Shown piece by piece: positions 62,801 through 64,000 of a DNA stretch of 64,000 nucleotides. A program made the position numbers and the translations under genes. The stretch comes from Tretioscincus oriximinensis (Eukaryota > Chordata > Lepidosauria > Squamata > Gymnophthalmidae): positions 119,525-183,524 of the forward strand of contig JAJVDF010000374.1 in assembly GCA_022410635.1 (NCBI GenBank), read 5' to 3'. The notes under the pieces are model-generated. The model saw only the letters and a program-made list of their open reading frames with translations. It was not told where the DNA came from and ran no database searches. Within the stretch, counting starts at the first letter, position 1; each line of letters starts with the position of its first letter.

Positions 62801-63319
62801 TGAAAGGGATGGAGCAACAGGCAGTACTTGTGAAATGCCATTTGCAGAGAGTTGAGAACAGGTGAAGCGTTTGCCTTTAGATTGTCCAAGTGCAATTGGT
62901 GGGTCACTGTATGAGACAAAAGGCTGGACTAGATAGGCTCCAGCCCCATTTAGCAGGGCTCCTCTTAGGTTCTTATGTAGGTATTACACATCCATTCTCT
63001 ACCTGTCCTCCATGAATGAAGAGACATTCTATAGGATAAGGGTCCAGCCTATCTGGTCCAACCCACCAACACTTTTTCAAGAAGAAGACCCTTCACCCTT
63101 CCTGTAATTGCCTCTGTCTCCAACCTGTAGGCAGTACTTAGATATCCATTCTAGTGGCCATTAATCCACTTGGGTTCCATATATACCTGACTGTTTGTTG
63201 ATGTTATGTGACAGGAAGACCGTACCTGCATGGAAGCTGACTTGGATAAAGACGAAGCTTTGCAGCCTCAACCAGGAGAGCTGTCGGGGGAGAAACTCTT
63301 GACCACTGACTACTTGGGA
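4219..63319 (+). CDS. ARMC9: ARMC9, central part of the gene (15 exons, both ends outside window)
   Basis: Spliced exons give 464 codons that follow vertebrate ARMC9 closely, for example [58 protein letters not shown] and [14 protein letters not shown]9 is known as a LisH and armadillo-repeat protein of the basal body and cilium; it works with TOGARAM1 in ciliary stability and Hedgehog signalling and is mutated in Joubert syndrome. Seen here: a Gln/Lys-rich, probably coiled-coil stretch (e3), helical armadillo-like segments (e6-e13), an acidic linker (e14) and the start of the C-terminal region (e15). The N-terminal LisH domain and the C-terminal tail are not in the window. All borders are GT-AG, phases join without break, and no stop or frameshift occurs in exons, so the gene looks intact. 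Introns range from about 0.5 to 14 kb. Confidence 0.95.
4808..4885. repeat. unassigned repeat shared with 39331-39440
   Basis: 'gggagagttcaacattc.aaggtataatga.cA' and 'tttggcagcctccagag' occur in both places. Family unknown to me. Confidence 0.55.
4931..5245 (+). repeat. unassigned squamate interspersed repeat
   Basis: (ttta)n start, then 'acctgaaggtctcaggcag', 'taaaaacaata' and 'ccatagtctgggggctgcca'. The same order occurs at 26637, 35296, 37201 and 42235. Confidence 0.6.
5474..5498 (+). CDS. ARMC9: ARMC9 microexon e2 (25 nt)
   Basis: Encodes KENTQYSQ plus one base that joins e3 to make Glu. It sits after a pyrimidine-rich acceptor (ccttcggcag) and before GTAAAT. Known ARMC9 has a similar KENGQ.. 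stretch at this point, directly before the LQQLHQQL segment. Too short to appear as an open frame; found from the phase gap between e1 and e3. Confidence 0.88.
5637..5890 (-). repeat. squamate SINE
   Basis: Antisense: long GAA/GGA-rich tail complement, 'gtttatacccgaaagggactc', 'ctgagttggctaaagctgagg'. The Arg/Lys-rich open frames here are only the translated tail. Confidence 0.72.
5891..6460. other. intron, nothing recognised
   Basis: No repeat or gene assigned up to the e3 acceptor. Confidence 0.5.
6461..6618 (+). CDS. ARMC9: ARMC9 exon e3
   Basis: Two bases finish the Glu codon begun in e2, then 52 codons read [25 protein letters not shown] and [14 protein letters not shown]. Charged, heptad-like sequence suggests a coiled coil. 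Acceptor ctttacacag, donor GTAAGG. A long ATC/ATA triplet tract begins about 30 bp into the following intron. Confidence 0.95.
6648..6742. repeat. compound (ATC)n-(AAT)n microsatellite
   Basis: About 16 ATC units pass into about 13 AAT units, 30 bp downstream of the e3 donor. Confidence 0.95.
7035..7753 (+). pseudogene. CR1 ORF1 remnant (zinc-finger and SGNH esterase-like)
   Basis: First frame (7035-7253) has a Cys-x2-Cys...Cys-x2-Cys motif (FCTEC ... VCVQC) and a leucine-rich coiled coil ([13 protein letters not shown]). After a stop and frame change, 7280-7753 carries [11 protein letters not shown] and [10 protein letters not shown], the GDS and GTND motifs of the esterase-like domain known in CR1 ORF1. 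These proteins bind RNA or assist retrotransposition. Broken by the frame change, so not functional. Confidence 0.82.
7890..8600 (+). pseudogene. CR1 ORF2 endonuclease remnant
   Basis: [19 protein letters not shown], then GVCYRPPNQ and [16 protein letters not shown], typical of the APE-type endonuclease that nicks the target DNA. An imperfect 12-bp phrase is repeated near 8015-8060, and frames shift between the pieces. Confidence 0.82.
8663..9160 (+). pseudogene. CR1 ORF2 C-terminal remnant
   Basis: [32 protein letters not shown], then [17 protein letters not shown] and [13 protein letters not shown]. One N base and a frame change near 8900. Confidence 0.82.
9313..10029. other. intron, nothing recognised
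   Basis: No coding homology or assigned repeat. Confidence 0.5.
10030..10453 (+). mobile_element. CR1 3' fragment
   Basis: ORF2 tail ('aggttcatggatatcaagg') and 3' UTR ending 'gttcctcttatgttcacc'. Confidence 0.78.
10496..10568 (-). repeat. CR1 3' tip
   Basis: 'acataagaacntaagaggagcc' to 'gcattctgtctcacac', opposite in direction to the copy just before it. Confidence 0.75.
10867..10965 (+). CDS. ARMC9: ARMC9 exon e4
   Basis: 33 complete codons, [14 protein letters not shown] to [13 protein letters not shown]. Acceptor ttctgcag, donor GTAAGT. Highly conserved part of the protein. Confidence 0.95.
11086..11660 (-). mobile_element. CR1 3' fragment
   Basis: Antisense 3' UTR through ORF2 tail, from 'ataagaacacaggtggaacc' to 'catgagggaggtcc'. 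Confidence 0.78.
11661..12590. other. intron, nothing recognised
   Basis: No gene; short AT-rich stretches only. Confidence 0.45.
12591..12690 (-). repeat. CR1 3' tip
   Basis: 'cataagaacacaagagg', 'agtccagcattctgtctcata'. Confidence 0.72.
12735..12962. repeat. 'gtgttagtctgggtccag' family repeat, degraded
   Basis: Shares 'agtctgggtccagaaaa' with 31275 and the 'cttcttca..' type middle with 21060, 30638 and 40970. Family name not known to me. Confidence 0.5.
13196..13566 (+). mobile_element. CR1 3' end, ATTCTATA-type subfamily
   Basis: 'aggttggacagatgtctatctgg', 'gaggtcccttccaatgctagg' and the end 'attctataattct' fit the CR1 3' UTR best known from birds, different from the TTCTTATG copies. 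Confidence 0.78.
14313..14660 (+). mobile_element. CR1 3' fragment, second ATTCTATA-type copy
   Basis: Resembles 13196-13480 ('cctatgaggaatggctaaaaga', 'agaaacaatggggtgaaactac'). Confidence 0.68.
15004..15091 (+). repeat. CR1 scrap split by a hAT MITE
   Basis: 'cttcagaggctgggcagcat' and 'tgcattgagcagggggt' are CR1 3' phrases. Confidence 0.6.
15092..15236. mobile_element. short hAT-like MITE
   Basis: Ends GCAGTTCCCAACC and complement of GCAGTTCCTAACC; then '..gagcccc' and 'tgtgacccc' subterminally. About 145 bp. I could not see a clear target duplication. Confidence 0.65.
15662..15845 (-). repeat. tRNA-derived SINE with pol III boxes
   Basis: On the minus strand: A-box-like GTGTAGAGGTTAGAGT, B-box GGTTCGATTCC, then 'cttgggctagtcacag'. 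Mirror-faced to the copy at 15915. Confidence 0.8.
15915..16143 (+). repeat. tRNA-derived SINE with pol III boxes
   Basis: A-box-like TGGTGTAGAGCATCAG, B-box GGTTCGATTCTG, 'ccttgggttggtcacag', tail 'tataaaaaccgaatcttcttctt'. Squamate (Sauria-type) SINE layout. Confidence 0.82.
16533..16787. mobile_element. 'ATAAGATGCAC' MITE, TA-ended
   Basis: Left end TACCCATATTTATAAGATGC and right end complement of TACCATATTTG..GGACTATAA; internal 'ccataagatgcatct' repeat. Likely Tc1/mariner-type from the TA ends. Confidence 0.65.
17185..17300 (-). repeat. CR1 scrap
   Basis: 'ctagatcagacccccatctag' and 'caccagttgcctctggg' resemble antisense CR1 3' UTR. Confidence 0.5.
17705..17905. mobile_element. Tigger/mariner-like MITE, degraded
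   Basis: 'tttgttataatgaggtttg' and 'cattataaagaggtttta' echo the 'aacctcgttataacga' ends of pogo/Tigger-type elements. A similar end is at 38306. Confidence 0.5.
17906..19642. other. intron, mostly unassigned; small L1 and SINE ends
   Basis: 18355-18445 looks like an antisense L1 3' end ('aaacattttattcaattt'). 18497-18590 is an antisense SINE tail ('tggcatttataccctgctctt'). The remainder is unrecognised and has no gene. Confidence 0.45.
19643..20460 (-). mobile_element. L1 LINE 3' end, split by a SINE
   Basis: Antisense 3' UTR ('attgtaatacattccaaacac') at 19643-19718 and ORF2 C-terminus ([24 protein letters not shown]) at 20081-20281, with a SINE at 19735-19955 between them. Confidence 0.7.
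19735..19955 (+). repeat. squamate SINE inside L1
   Basis: 'gatatagtggttaagaaatgg', 'gggaagatagaatggaag', 'ctttgggcgaaaaataa'. Confidence 0.72.
20505..20638 (+). repeat. CR1 3' tip
   Basis: 'gctttcctctgttcgg', 'cacagaatgctggac', 'cttcttaggttcttatg'. Confidence 0.8.
21060..21160. repeat. copy of the 'tctacttcttcagatgc' repeat
   Basis: 'agcaaaggggctagtagcac' and 'agacaggtctacttcttcag' match the arm of the inverted repeat at 30638. Confidence 0.65.
21836..23375 (+). mobile_element. L1 LINE with inverted 5' part and target duplication
   Basis: 21836 to about 22335 is antisense L1 ORF2 ([20 protein letters not shown]). From about 22340 the element runs forward: GVRHWLQ, then [35 protein letters not shown] and YGWKDKKRG, then a 3' UTR ending in an A-rich tail. 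A 12-bp target duplication ACTGTTCTATTC flanks it (21824-21835, 23376-23387). The upstream ORF2 part being inverted before the downstream part is the mark of twin priming. Stops make it dead. A palindromic MITE is nested at 22940. Confidence 0.85.
22940..23025. mobile_element. palindromic mariner-like MITE (86 bp)
   Basis: Arms begin TATATACTGCTCAAAACAAT; about 38 bp pair with one mismatch around a few-base centre. The end 'TACTGCTCAAAA..AGGGAACACT' resembles a vertebrate Tc1/mariner terminal repeat. Nested in the L1. Confidence 0.75.
23475..23960 (-). mobile_element. L1 ORF2 C-terminal fragment
   Basis: Antisense coding scraps ([13 protein letters not shown]-like finger near 23920-23935) match the L1 at 22540-22920. 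23405-23470 looks like a SINE tail ('aggtacagggcagaatataaa'). Confidence 0.6.
24030..24256 (+). repeat. CR1 3' end
   Basis: 'gatggagcaacaggcagg' through 'ggctcttcttatgttctta'. Confidence 0.82.
24340..24660 (+). repeat. CR1 ORF2 tail
   Basis: 'tgggctgcaacagcaagg', 'tataaaatcatgcattagg', 'gaagctaatgggtagaagag'. Confidence 0.72.
24987..25021 (+). CDS. ARMC9: ARMC9 exon e5 (35 nt)
   Basis: Encodes [11 protein letters not shown] plus two bases (AC) that join the first G of e6 to give Thr. Acceptor cccgacag, donor GTAAGT. This tiny exon follows a 14 kb intron packed with insertions. Confidence 0.93.
25022..26430. other. intron; possible retroelement remnant 25690-26400
   Basis: 25690-26400 has codon-like pieces ([13 protein letters not shown] near 26265; Lys/Pro/Ser-rich [13 protein letters not shown] near 26390) and a GC content unlike its surroundings. 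This hints at a structural (gag-like) gene of an LTR or tyrosine-recombinase retroelement, broken by stops. I cannot name it. Confidence 0.35.
26431..26602 (+). repeat. SINE 3' half
   Basis: 'cttgggccattcacagttctt', 'acagggtgtctattgtgg', end 'ataaataaataaataaa'. Confidence 0.72.
26637..27122 (+). repeat. unassigned squamate interspersed repeat
   Basis: 'ctatacccatagatctcaggg', 'tccatagtctgagggctacc', 'gggccttatagtttaaag'. Long copy of the family at 4931 and 35296. Confidence 0.62.
27325..27412. repeat. (CT)n pyrimidine tract
   Basis: CTCTCC-rich tract with two N bases, 85 bp upstream of the e6 acceptor. Confidence 0.9.
27496..27607 (+). CDS. ARMC9: ARMC9 exon e6
   Basis: After one joining base, 37 codons: [15 protein letters not shown] to [12 protein letters not shown]. 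Acceptor catgcag, donor GTGAGT. Preceded by a (CT)n tract at 27330-27410. Confidence 0.95.
28294..28386 (+). CDS. ARMC9: ARMC9 exon e7
   Basis: 31 complete codons, [18 protein letters not shown] to [10 protein letters not shown]. Acceptor cttctgcag; donor GTTAGC is weaker than the other donors of this gene. Confidence 0.94.
28575..28755. repeat. (GT)n and GGA/GAG low-complexity tracts
   Basis: Two short GT runs separated by purine-rich G/A sequence. Open frames over it are low-complexity. Confidence 0.85.
29149..29239 (+). CDS. ARMC9: ARMC9 exon e8
   Basis: 30 codons plus one base, [17 protein letters not shown] to [11 protein letters not shown](G). Helical armadillo-like segment. Acceptor ttttgcag, donor GTAAGG. 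Confidence 0.95.
29821..30250. mobile_element. 'CCCCCAAATAAG' MITE
   Basis: Left end CCCTGTTTGCCCCCAAATAA, right end complement of ATGTTTCCCCCCAAATAAGA, with 'ggcttattttc' repeated inside each end. A common non-autonomous DNA element form in reptiles; superfamily not settled. Confidence 0.65.
30602..30803. mobile_element. retroposed inverted repeat with 12-bp target duplication
   Basis: Two arms (about 30638-30720 and 30721-30805) are nearly exact complements, meeting at 'cttcagcatctgaag'. GGCAATTGTAAA occurs at 30590-30601 and 30804-30815. The arm is the repeat seen singly at 21060. Confidence 0.78.
30816..32261. other. intron; small repeat scraps
   Basis: 31275-31395 is a scrap of the 'ttagtctgggtccag' repeat. 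31868-31985 is a G-rich stretch in which 'gtcaggtgggtgga' recurs. No gene seen. Confidence 0.5.
32262..32640 (-). mobile_element. CR1 3' fragment
   Basis: Antisense, from 'catctagtccagtactctg' to 'ttcaaggagtgccctctagtcc'. It ends about 90 bp before the e9 acceptor. Confidence 0.75.
32728..32851 (+). CDS. ARMC9: ARMC9 exon e9
   Basis: Completes Gly from e8, then [18 protein letters not shown] to [14 protein letters not shown] plus AG of the next Arg. Acceptor attccag, donor GTGACG. Confidence 0.95.
33168..33960 (+). pseudogene. CR1 ORF2 endonuclease C-terminal remnant
   Basis: [18 protein letters not shown] and [13 protein letters not shown] contain the SDH motif of the APE-type endonuclease; followed by [12 protein letters not shown] and YIRNKNP. 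Continues the same ORF2 region where the 7020 copy is cut. Frameshifted and dead. Confidence 0.8.
33961..34309. other. intron sequence between two CR1 parts
   Basis: Not recognised. It separates the endonuclease remnant from the 3' end copy. Confidence 0.4.
34310..34755 (+). mobile_element. CR1 3' fragment
   Basis: 'cagaatgatcaaaggactgg', 'cttcagcctcgaaagactg', 'caagttcatggaccccaaagg', 'gatggagcaacaggcagt'. Confidence 0.78.
35296..35640 (+). repeat. unassigned squamate interspersed repeat
   Basis: 'ctgccctatacccaagggtctcaggg' pieces, 'taaaaacaattaaaatag' and 'ggaggtggaacaactattcc'. A partial start of the same type is at 34756-34880. Confidence 0.58.
35641..36100 (-). mobile_element. CR1 3' fragment, partly duplicated
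   Basis: Antisense 3' UTR phrases occur twice ('ctgggcagcaacaagcagaag' and 'tgggcatctcaggcagaag'), then 'tcttctggaagtaaattcc'. Confidence 0.72.
36572..37100 (+). mobile_element. hAT-like MITE copy A
   Basis: Ends TATCCTGACCAGATG and complement of AGACTGACCAGA; 8-bp target duplication ACGTAAGG (36564-36571, 37101-37108). Interior: 'cactaggggg', A-rich blocks, and near the right end 'tatgcaaattagcatgaat'. Faces copy B across e10. Confidence 0.82.
37201..37335 (+). repeat. tail of the unassigned interspersed repeat
   Basis: 'taataccttgtgctcggctc', 'gcagaaccatcttcaaggg' fit the distal part of the family seen at 26637. Ends close upstream of e10. Confidence 0.5.
37452..37591 (+). CDS. ARMC9: ARMC9 exon e10
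   Basis: One base completes Arg, then 46 codons: [44 protein letters not shown], plus one base. Acceptor tgactgtag, donor GTAGGT. It lies between two inverted copies of a hAT-like element (36572-37100 and 37708-38291), only 352 and 116 bp away. Confidence 0.95.
37708..38291 (-). mobile_element. hAT-like MITE copy B
   Basis: Same family as copy A in reverse: starts TAGACTGACCAGATTTTCTG, ends 'ccggtcagccta'; CTCTGAGAG flanks both sides (37699-37707, 38292-38300). Contains ATTTGCAT..ATGCAAAT in mirror arrangement near 37762-37787. Confidence 0.82.
38292..39220. other. intron; Tigger-like end at 38306, remainder unassigned
   Basis: 'gtgaaacctcattataacta' resembles the end of the element at 17705. 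No gene. Confidence 0.45.
39221..39297 (+). CDS. ARMC9: ARMC9 exon e11
   Basis: Completes Gly, then [15 protein letters not shown] and [10 protein letters not shown]. Acceptor tctccacag, donor GTATTT (weak). Confidence 0.94.
39331..39445. repeat. unassigned repeat shared with 4808
   Basis: 'gggagagttcaacattccaa', 'tttggcagcctgcagag' and 'tttgccagcctccagagag', the last two forming an internal duplication. Confidence 0.55.
39548..39715. repeat. (GAAGGA)n polypurine tract
   Basis: About 165 bp of G/A on the + strand, with few pyrimidines. Confidence 0.9.
40195..40405 (+). mobile_element. L1 ORF2 C-terminal scrap
   Basis: 'agagggtggaaagacaaaag' and 'tggtatgagtatttaacgg' read [18 protein letters not shown], matching the L1 C-terminus at 22860. 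Confidence 0.65.
40690..40940 (+). repeat. SINE tail plus unassigned repeat
   Basis: 'gtatagggcgggaaagaag', (taac/taaa)n, then 'ccagagtgtgggaggcacc'. 40970-41160 carries degraded 'cttcttcagttgcatctgaaga'. Confidence 0.5.
41260..41334 (+). CDS. ARMC9: ARMC9 exon e12
   Basis: 25 complete codons, [15 protein letters not shown] to REEARAM. Acceptor ctttacag, donor GTAAGG. Armadillo-like helix. Confidence 0.95.
41455..41590 (+). mobile_element. L2-like LINE scrap
   Basis: Reads [21 protein letters not shown], the DYCNALY motif of L2-type reverse transcriptase C-termini. Confidence 0.65.
41591..42343. other. intron; unassigned
   Basis: 42160-42240 is a TTCC/TTTA-rich tract and 42240-42310 the start of the 4931-type repeat. 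No gene. Confidence 0.45.
42344..43295. mobile_element. mariner-like MITE carrying a minisatellite
   Basis: Ends CAGTGATACCTCGGTTCTCG and complement of CAGTGATACCTCGGTTCTTG, flanked by TA on both sides. Inside, 'gcaatgatgacgcaagcaag' plus 'gcgcg' repeats at least three times before and once after a run of N (42525-43114). Confidence 0.82.
42525..43114. other. assembly gap (590 N)
   Basis: Run of N inside the minisatellite. Translated open frames across it are artefacts. Confidence 0.99.
43298..43675 (+). pseudogene. LINE reverse-transcriptase C-terminal scrap
   Basis: [28 protein letters not shown], then [10 protein letters not shown] and, after frame changes, a 'QLRWVV' type end. Fits non-LTR elements whose C-terminus reads YLG..IS.D..ID.EI..RI..A..AF. 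Clade not certain. Confidence 0.65.
43676..44448. other. intron, unassigned
   Basis: Possible further LINE or transposon scraps around 43740-43980, too degraded to name. Confidence 0.4.
44449..44737 (+). repeat. squamate SINE, nearly full length
   Basis: 'atggctcagtngctaagggg', 'tagccaactcagcta', 'tggggaagattgaataag', tail 'gtgtaaaaaccngattcttcttct'. Confidence 0.78.
44827..45932. mobile_element. element with about 145-bp inverted ends
   Basis: 44827-44972 and 45788-45932 are complements of each other with scattered mismatches; both contain 'gtgactaagcataaatactt' and 'tacataacaagtgtgcagt' (one strand). A CR1 fragment lies inside. No transposase seen, class unknown. Confidence 0.7.
45325..45750 (-). 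mobile_element. CR1 3' fragment nested in the inverted-repeat element
   Basis: Antisense from 'taacataagaacgtaagaac' to 'tccagtcccttgatg'. Confidence 0.82.
46039..46129 (+). CDS. ARMC9: ARMC9 exon e13
   Basis: 30 codons plus one base, [17 protein letters not shown] to EFIIRQLKS. Acceptor catgcag, donor GTCAGG. Its acceptor is 106 bp after the end of the long-inverted-repeat element at 44827-45932. Confidence 0.95.
46415..46781 (+). mobile_element. hAT-like MITE copy C
   Basis: Starts TAGGCTGACCAGATTACC and ends 'aaatctggtcagtctg'; TTCTATAC / TTCTGTAC flank it (46407-46414, 46782-46789). Contains 'attcatgaatatgcaaact'. Shorter than A and B. Confidence 0.8.
47098..48640 (-). mobile_element. 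CR1 LINE, 5'-truncated, with reverse-transcriptase remnant
   Basis: Minus strand reads [11 protein letters not shown] near 48590, then [11 protein letters not shown], [16 protein letters not shown], an in-frame stop and FADDTKLF (catalytic motif, about 48070-48090), then an open stretch 47998-47444 ([37 protein letters not shown]) and the 3' UTR to 47098. The most complete reverse transcriptase in the window, but interrupted. Confidence 0.87.
48668..49020 (-). mobile_element. hAT-like MITE copy D
   Basis: Starts TAGATGGAGCAGATTTTCTG and ends 'tctggtcagccca'; GTCCTAAAT / GTCCTCAAT flank it. The 'atttgcatatttatgaatat' block occurs twice. Confidence 0.75.
49212..49437 (+). repeat. CR1 3' end
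   Basis: 'cctggatagctttaagac' to 'cttcttaggttcttatgttc'. Confidence 0.78.
49438..50171. other. intron; short repeat tail 49443-49600
   Basis: 'ggagggaatggatctttttaaaacatttta' type phrase (in pieces) also occurs at 25590-25680. The remainder is unassigned. Confidence 0.45.
50172..50227 (+). CDS. ARMC9: ARMC9 exon e14, acidic linker
   Basis: Completes Glu, then [18 protein letters not shown]. The family has an acidic Asp/Glu run here. Acceptor atttctag, donor GTAAGT. Confidence 0.92.
50228..50834. other. intron, nothing recognised
   Basis: No gene; weak CR1-like phrases near 50400-50450 ('gcatccattctagtagccat'). Confidence 0.45.
50835..51005 (+). repeat. CR1 3' end, mixed-type tail
   Basis: 'gaatcctgcattgagcaggg', 'ggttggacccagtgattcta' and tail 'ctatgttcttatcttcttatg'. 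Confidence 0.75.
51006..51718. other. intron, nothing recognised
   Basis: No repeat or gene assigned. Confidence 0.45.
51719..51862. mobile_element. short MITE, 144 bp
   Basis: Ends TAGGGTTACCAGATGAAATC and complement of CCAGGGTTATCAGATGAAAT, about 20 of 22 paired. hAT-like in appearance, but no clear target duplication. Confidence 0.7.
52181..52790 (-). mobile_element. CR1 3' fragment
   Basis: Antisense 3' UTR and ORF2 tail, from 'gaacgtaagaacctaagag' to 'ttgctcttttctgcacct'. Confidence 0.82.
52998..53125 (+). repeat. CR1 3' tip
   Basis: 'gctttcctctgttcggactg' to 'cttcttatgttcttatgttc'. Confidence 0.82.
53128..53460 (+). repeat. second type of tRNA-derived SINE
   Basis: A-box-like GTAGCTCAGGAATAGAGCA and B-box GGTTCAATCC, then 'agtacctctgcctcgg' and a second B-box-like 'ggtttgatcccc'. 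Different from the TTCTTCT-tailed SINE. Confidence 0.6.
53779..53870. repeat. (AAT)n microsatellite
   Basis: Pure AAT run of about 30 units going into the gap. Confidence 0.97.
53871..54269. other. assembly gap (399 N)
   Basis: N run. Sequence resumes inside a CR1 tail. Confidence 0.99.
54270..54656 (+). repeat. CR1 3' end with duplicated tip
   Basis: ORF2 tail and 3' UTR; the closing segment 'cagaatgctggac..gatgggctgtgg' appears at 54502 and again at 54585, followed by TTCTTATG repeats. Confidence 0.82.
54657..54681. repeat. (AAT)n, likely target of the R4 element
   Basis: Eight AAT units directly before the R4-like LINE. Dong/R4 elements are known to insert in TAA repeats. Confidence 0.75.
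55215..55728. mobile_element. hAT MITE inserted in the R4 element
   Basis: Ends TAAGGTTCCCATA and complement of TAGGGTTGCCATA; 8-bp target duplication CTGCTATG at 55207-55214 and 55729-55736. The R4 frame continues across the insert when it is ignored. It contains a 33-bp inverted repeat and a C-run motif. Confidence 0.85.
55587..55658. repeat. perfect 33-bp inverted repeat, 6-nt loop
   Basis: Arms 55587-55619 and 55626-55658 pair without mismatch; the core is ACGCTTGTGGTGAGACAGGC. Loop GAGAGG. Confidence 0.93.
56331..57110 (+). pseudogene. R4 reverse-transcriptase remnant
   Basis: Longest open piece of the element. Motif A reads [11 protein letters not shown], with Asn (56997-56999) where the catalytic Asp of D-Y-x-K-A-F-D is expected. 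Motif C downstream (about 57283) reads YIEN in place of YxDD. Either change alone should abolish polymerase activity. Confidence 0.82.
57635..58327 (+). pseudogene. R4 C-terminal region (finger and endonuclease) remnant
   Basis: Open frame covering the linker, the Cys-Cys-His-Cys finger at about residues 166-182 and the start of the restriction-like endonuclease. A stop at 58325 is followed by in-frame endonuclease sequence to about 58700 ([22 protein letters not shown]). Confidence 0.82.
58785..59035 (-). repeat. squamate SINE, degraded
   Basis: 'actcagagtggcttacaagg', 'gctgagttggctaaatctga', 'tcttaactcactgtgcca'. Abuts the R4 3' end. Confidence 0.7.
59036..60504. other. intron; antisense L1-type tail near 59070, remainder unassigned
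   Basis: 59070-59290 ('tttcaaacatttcccttttt', 'tcacatctggaaaattattc') resembles the complement of the L1 3' UTR at 61990. No gene seen. Confidence 0.45.
60505..60775 (-). repeat. squamate SINE
   Basis: 'tttttatgccccacttttctc', 'ctcaangtggcttataag', 'gctgggtggactagagctgag', and a B-box complement near 'gcttcgaactctg'. Confidence 0.78.
61160..62090 (-). mobile_element. CR1 3' fragment split by an L1
   Basis: Antisense CR1 at 61160-61439 resumes at 62062 after the L1. The phrase 'aagctgtccaga' is on both sides. Confidence 0.78.
61440..62061 (+). mobile_element. L1 3' end nested in CR1, with poly-A and target duplication
   Basis: ORF2 C-terminal scraps ([21 protein letters not shown]), a 3' UTR and the tail TAAAAAAAAAG. 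The 12-bp target duplication AAGCTGTCCAGA lies at 61428-61439 and 62062-62073. Confidence 0.87.
62377..62482. repeat. imperfect inverted repeat (MITE-like)
   Basis: 'gatgttcctggaccacagct' and 'ctgtggttcaggaacatct' pair around 'cagcattctattc'. Flanks 'ggtggcc' and 'ggccacc' pair too. Confidence 0.65.
62612..62980. repeat. two CR1 3' ends, head to head
   Basis: 62612-62720 is antisense ('gagaacataagaggacc'); 62722-62980 is sense, ending 'gctcctcttaggttcttatg'. Confidence 0.78.
63000..63185 (-). repeat. CR1 scrap next to e15
   Basis: 'tatctggtccaacccaccaa', 'ctgtctccaacctgtaggcag', 'tagatatccattctagtggc'. It ends about 30 bp before the e15 acceptor. Confidence 0.55.
63215..63319 (+). CDS. ARMC9: ARMC9 exon e15
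   Basis: 35 complete codons, [32 protein letters not shown]. Acceptor tgtgacag, donor GTAAGT. It follows a 13 kb intron. The next exon of the family is not found before 64000. Confidence 0.94.
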
Positions 63320-64000
63320 GTAAGTATCTGCTTTATTGGCAGTTCCTCTACAGTTTCTTTCTCTCTGTTTTAATGCATATATCTGATTGCATCAGTTTTA
63401 CCTATTTGCACTCCATTCCCCCAGGCACTTCATTTCACTCAGAAAGATTAACTATTGTACTTGACCTTCACTTGAGCTGATTAGCTTGAGCTGATTAATC
63501 TTCTCCACATACATTTACATTTCCAGCAACCAGTTTGTTATATATAGCCTGCCCCTGGGCAGTTGTTCCCTGCCGGGCATCTGAAAAAGTAGACTTGTCT
63601 ACGAAAACCTTTCCTACAGGGCAGCATGGATTTTACAATTTGATGTTTTAATGTTGCCAAGAACACTCATGCAGTCAACTGTTATGTTTCATGGGGTCGG
63701 ATATTCAGGATAAGTAAAGCTAGTGGCAGTTCTAGTTAATCTACATAAACATTCTAGTTAACTTACACAATTCTCATTAAACTACATTAAAAGTGTAGCA
63801 GATGACGAACTCGTAAGTAAGTTAAGTAAGTAAGTAAGTGTATTAGCCCGAGTTTAGTATCGGCAATGAGCTTGGGCTCTATCCTTCGTTCCCCAGTCCC
63901 CTTGCCAGCCACCTTCCCCAGCTGCTCCTGCCCAGGTGCAAAGCCAAGTCTGATGCCTCCTGGCTGCCACCAGCCCACCTATGCCACCTACTCCTCAGCT
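63320..64000. other. intron after e15
   Basis: No further ARMC9 exon found. 63575-63620 is a scrap of the 'gtagacttgtctacgaaa' repeat, and 63810-63840 is a (TAAG)n run. Confidence 0.5.

Noticed and set aside
1..64000. CRISPR array, operon, phage or plasmid features
   Set aside because: Spliced vertebrate gene and retroelements throughout; the regular repeats are microsatellites or CR1 octamers.
63320..64000. Next ARMC9 exon
   Set aside because: No splice-flanked match to the following conserved segment.

Overview
The window is vertebrate nuclear DNA, almost certainly from a squamate reptile (lizard, gecko or snake). It carries one recognisable gene, a central portion of ARMC9 (LisH/armadillo protein of the ciliary base) on the + strand. 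Fifteen exons with GT-AG borders and a continuous reading phase can be placed between 4219 and 63319. They total 1393 nt (464 whole codons). The codons before 'SELLFQDSW' and after 'TTDYLG' lie outside the window. Two exons are very short (25 nt at 5474 and 35 nt at 24987). No second host gene was found on either strand.

Everything else is intron, and the introns are mostly transposable elements. The mix points to a squamate: about 25 CR1 LINE pieces (C-terminal reverse-transcriptase tail plus a 3' end built from repeats of TTCTTATG), several L1 pieces, an R4/Dong-like LINE preceded by a TAA repeat, L2-like tails, tRNA-derived SINEs ending in TTCTTCTTCT, and many short DNA transposons (hAT-like with 8-9 bp target duplications, and mariner-like with TA targets). 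One hAT copy at 1916-2370 closely resembles the SPIN (Space Invaders) family, which is known for horizontal transfer among tetrapods.

Layout. 1-4218: CR1 and SINE scraps, SPIN-like element, L2-like tail. 4219-6618: exons e1-e3. 7020-9312: CR1 with ORF1 and endonuclease remnants but the reverse transcriptase deleted. 10867-25021: e4 and e5 separated by a 14 kb intron holding L1, SINE and MITE insertions, including a 5'-inverted L1 with its target duplication. 27496-32851: e6-e9. 33168-41334: e10-e12, with e10 enclosed by two opposite-facing copies of one hAT-like family. 42344-43295: mariner-like element with a minisatellite and an assembly gap. 44827-45932: long-inverted-repeat element. 46039-50227: e13-e14. 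53871-54269: second gap. 54681-58780: dead R4 element carrying a hAT MITE. 63215-63319: e15.

I saw no bacterial-type system, CRISPR, operon or virus. The strongest leads are the inverted hAT pair around e10, the POU-octamer palindrome carried by that family, the retroposed perfect-like inverted repeat at 30602, the 33-bp hairpin plus G4 motif in the R4-nested MITE, and the nested insertions that allow relative dating. Family names rest on my recognition of motifs; no database search was run.
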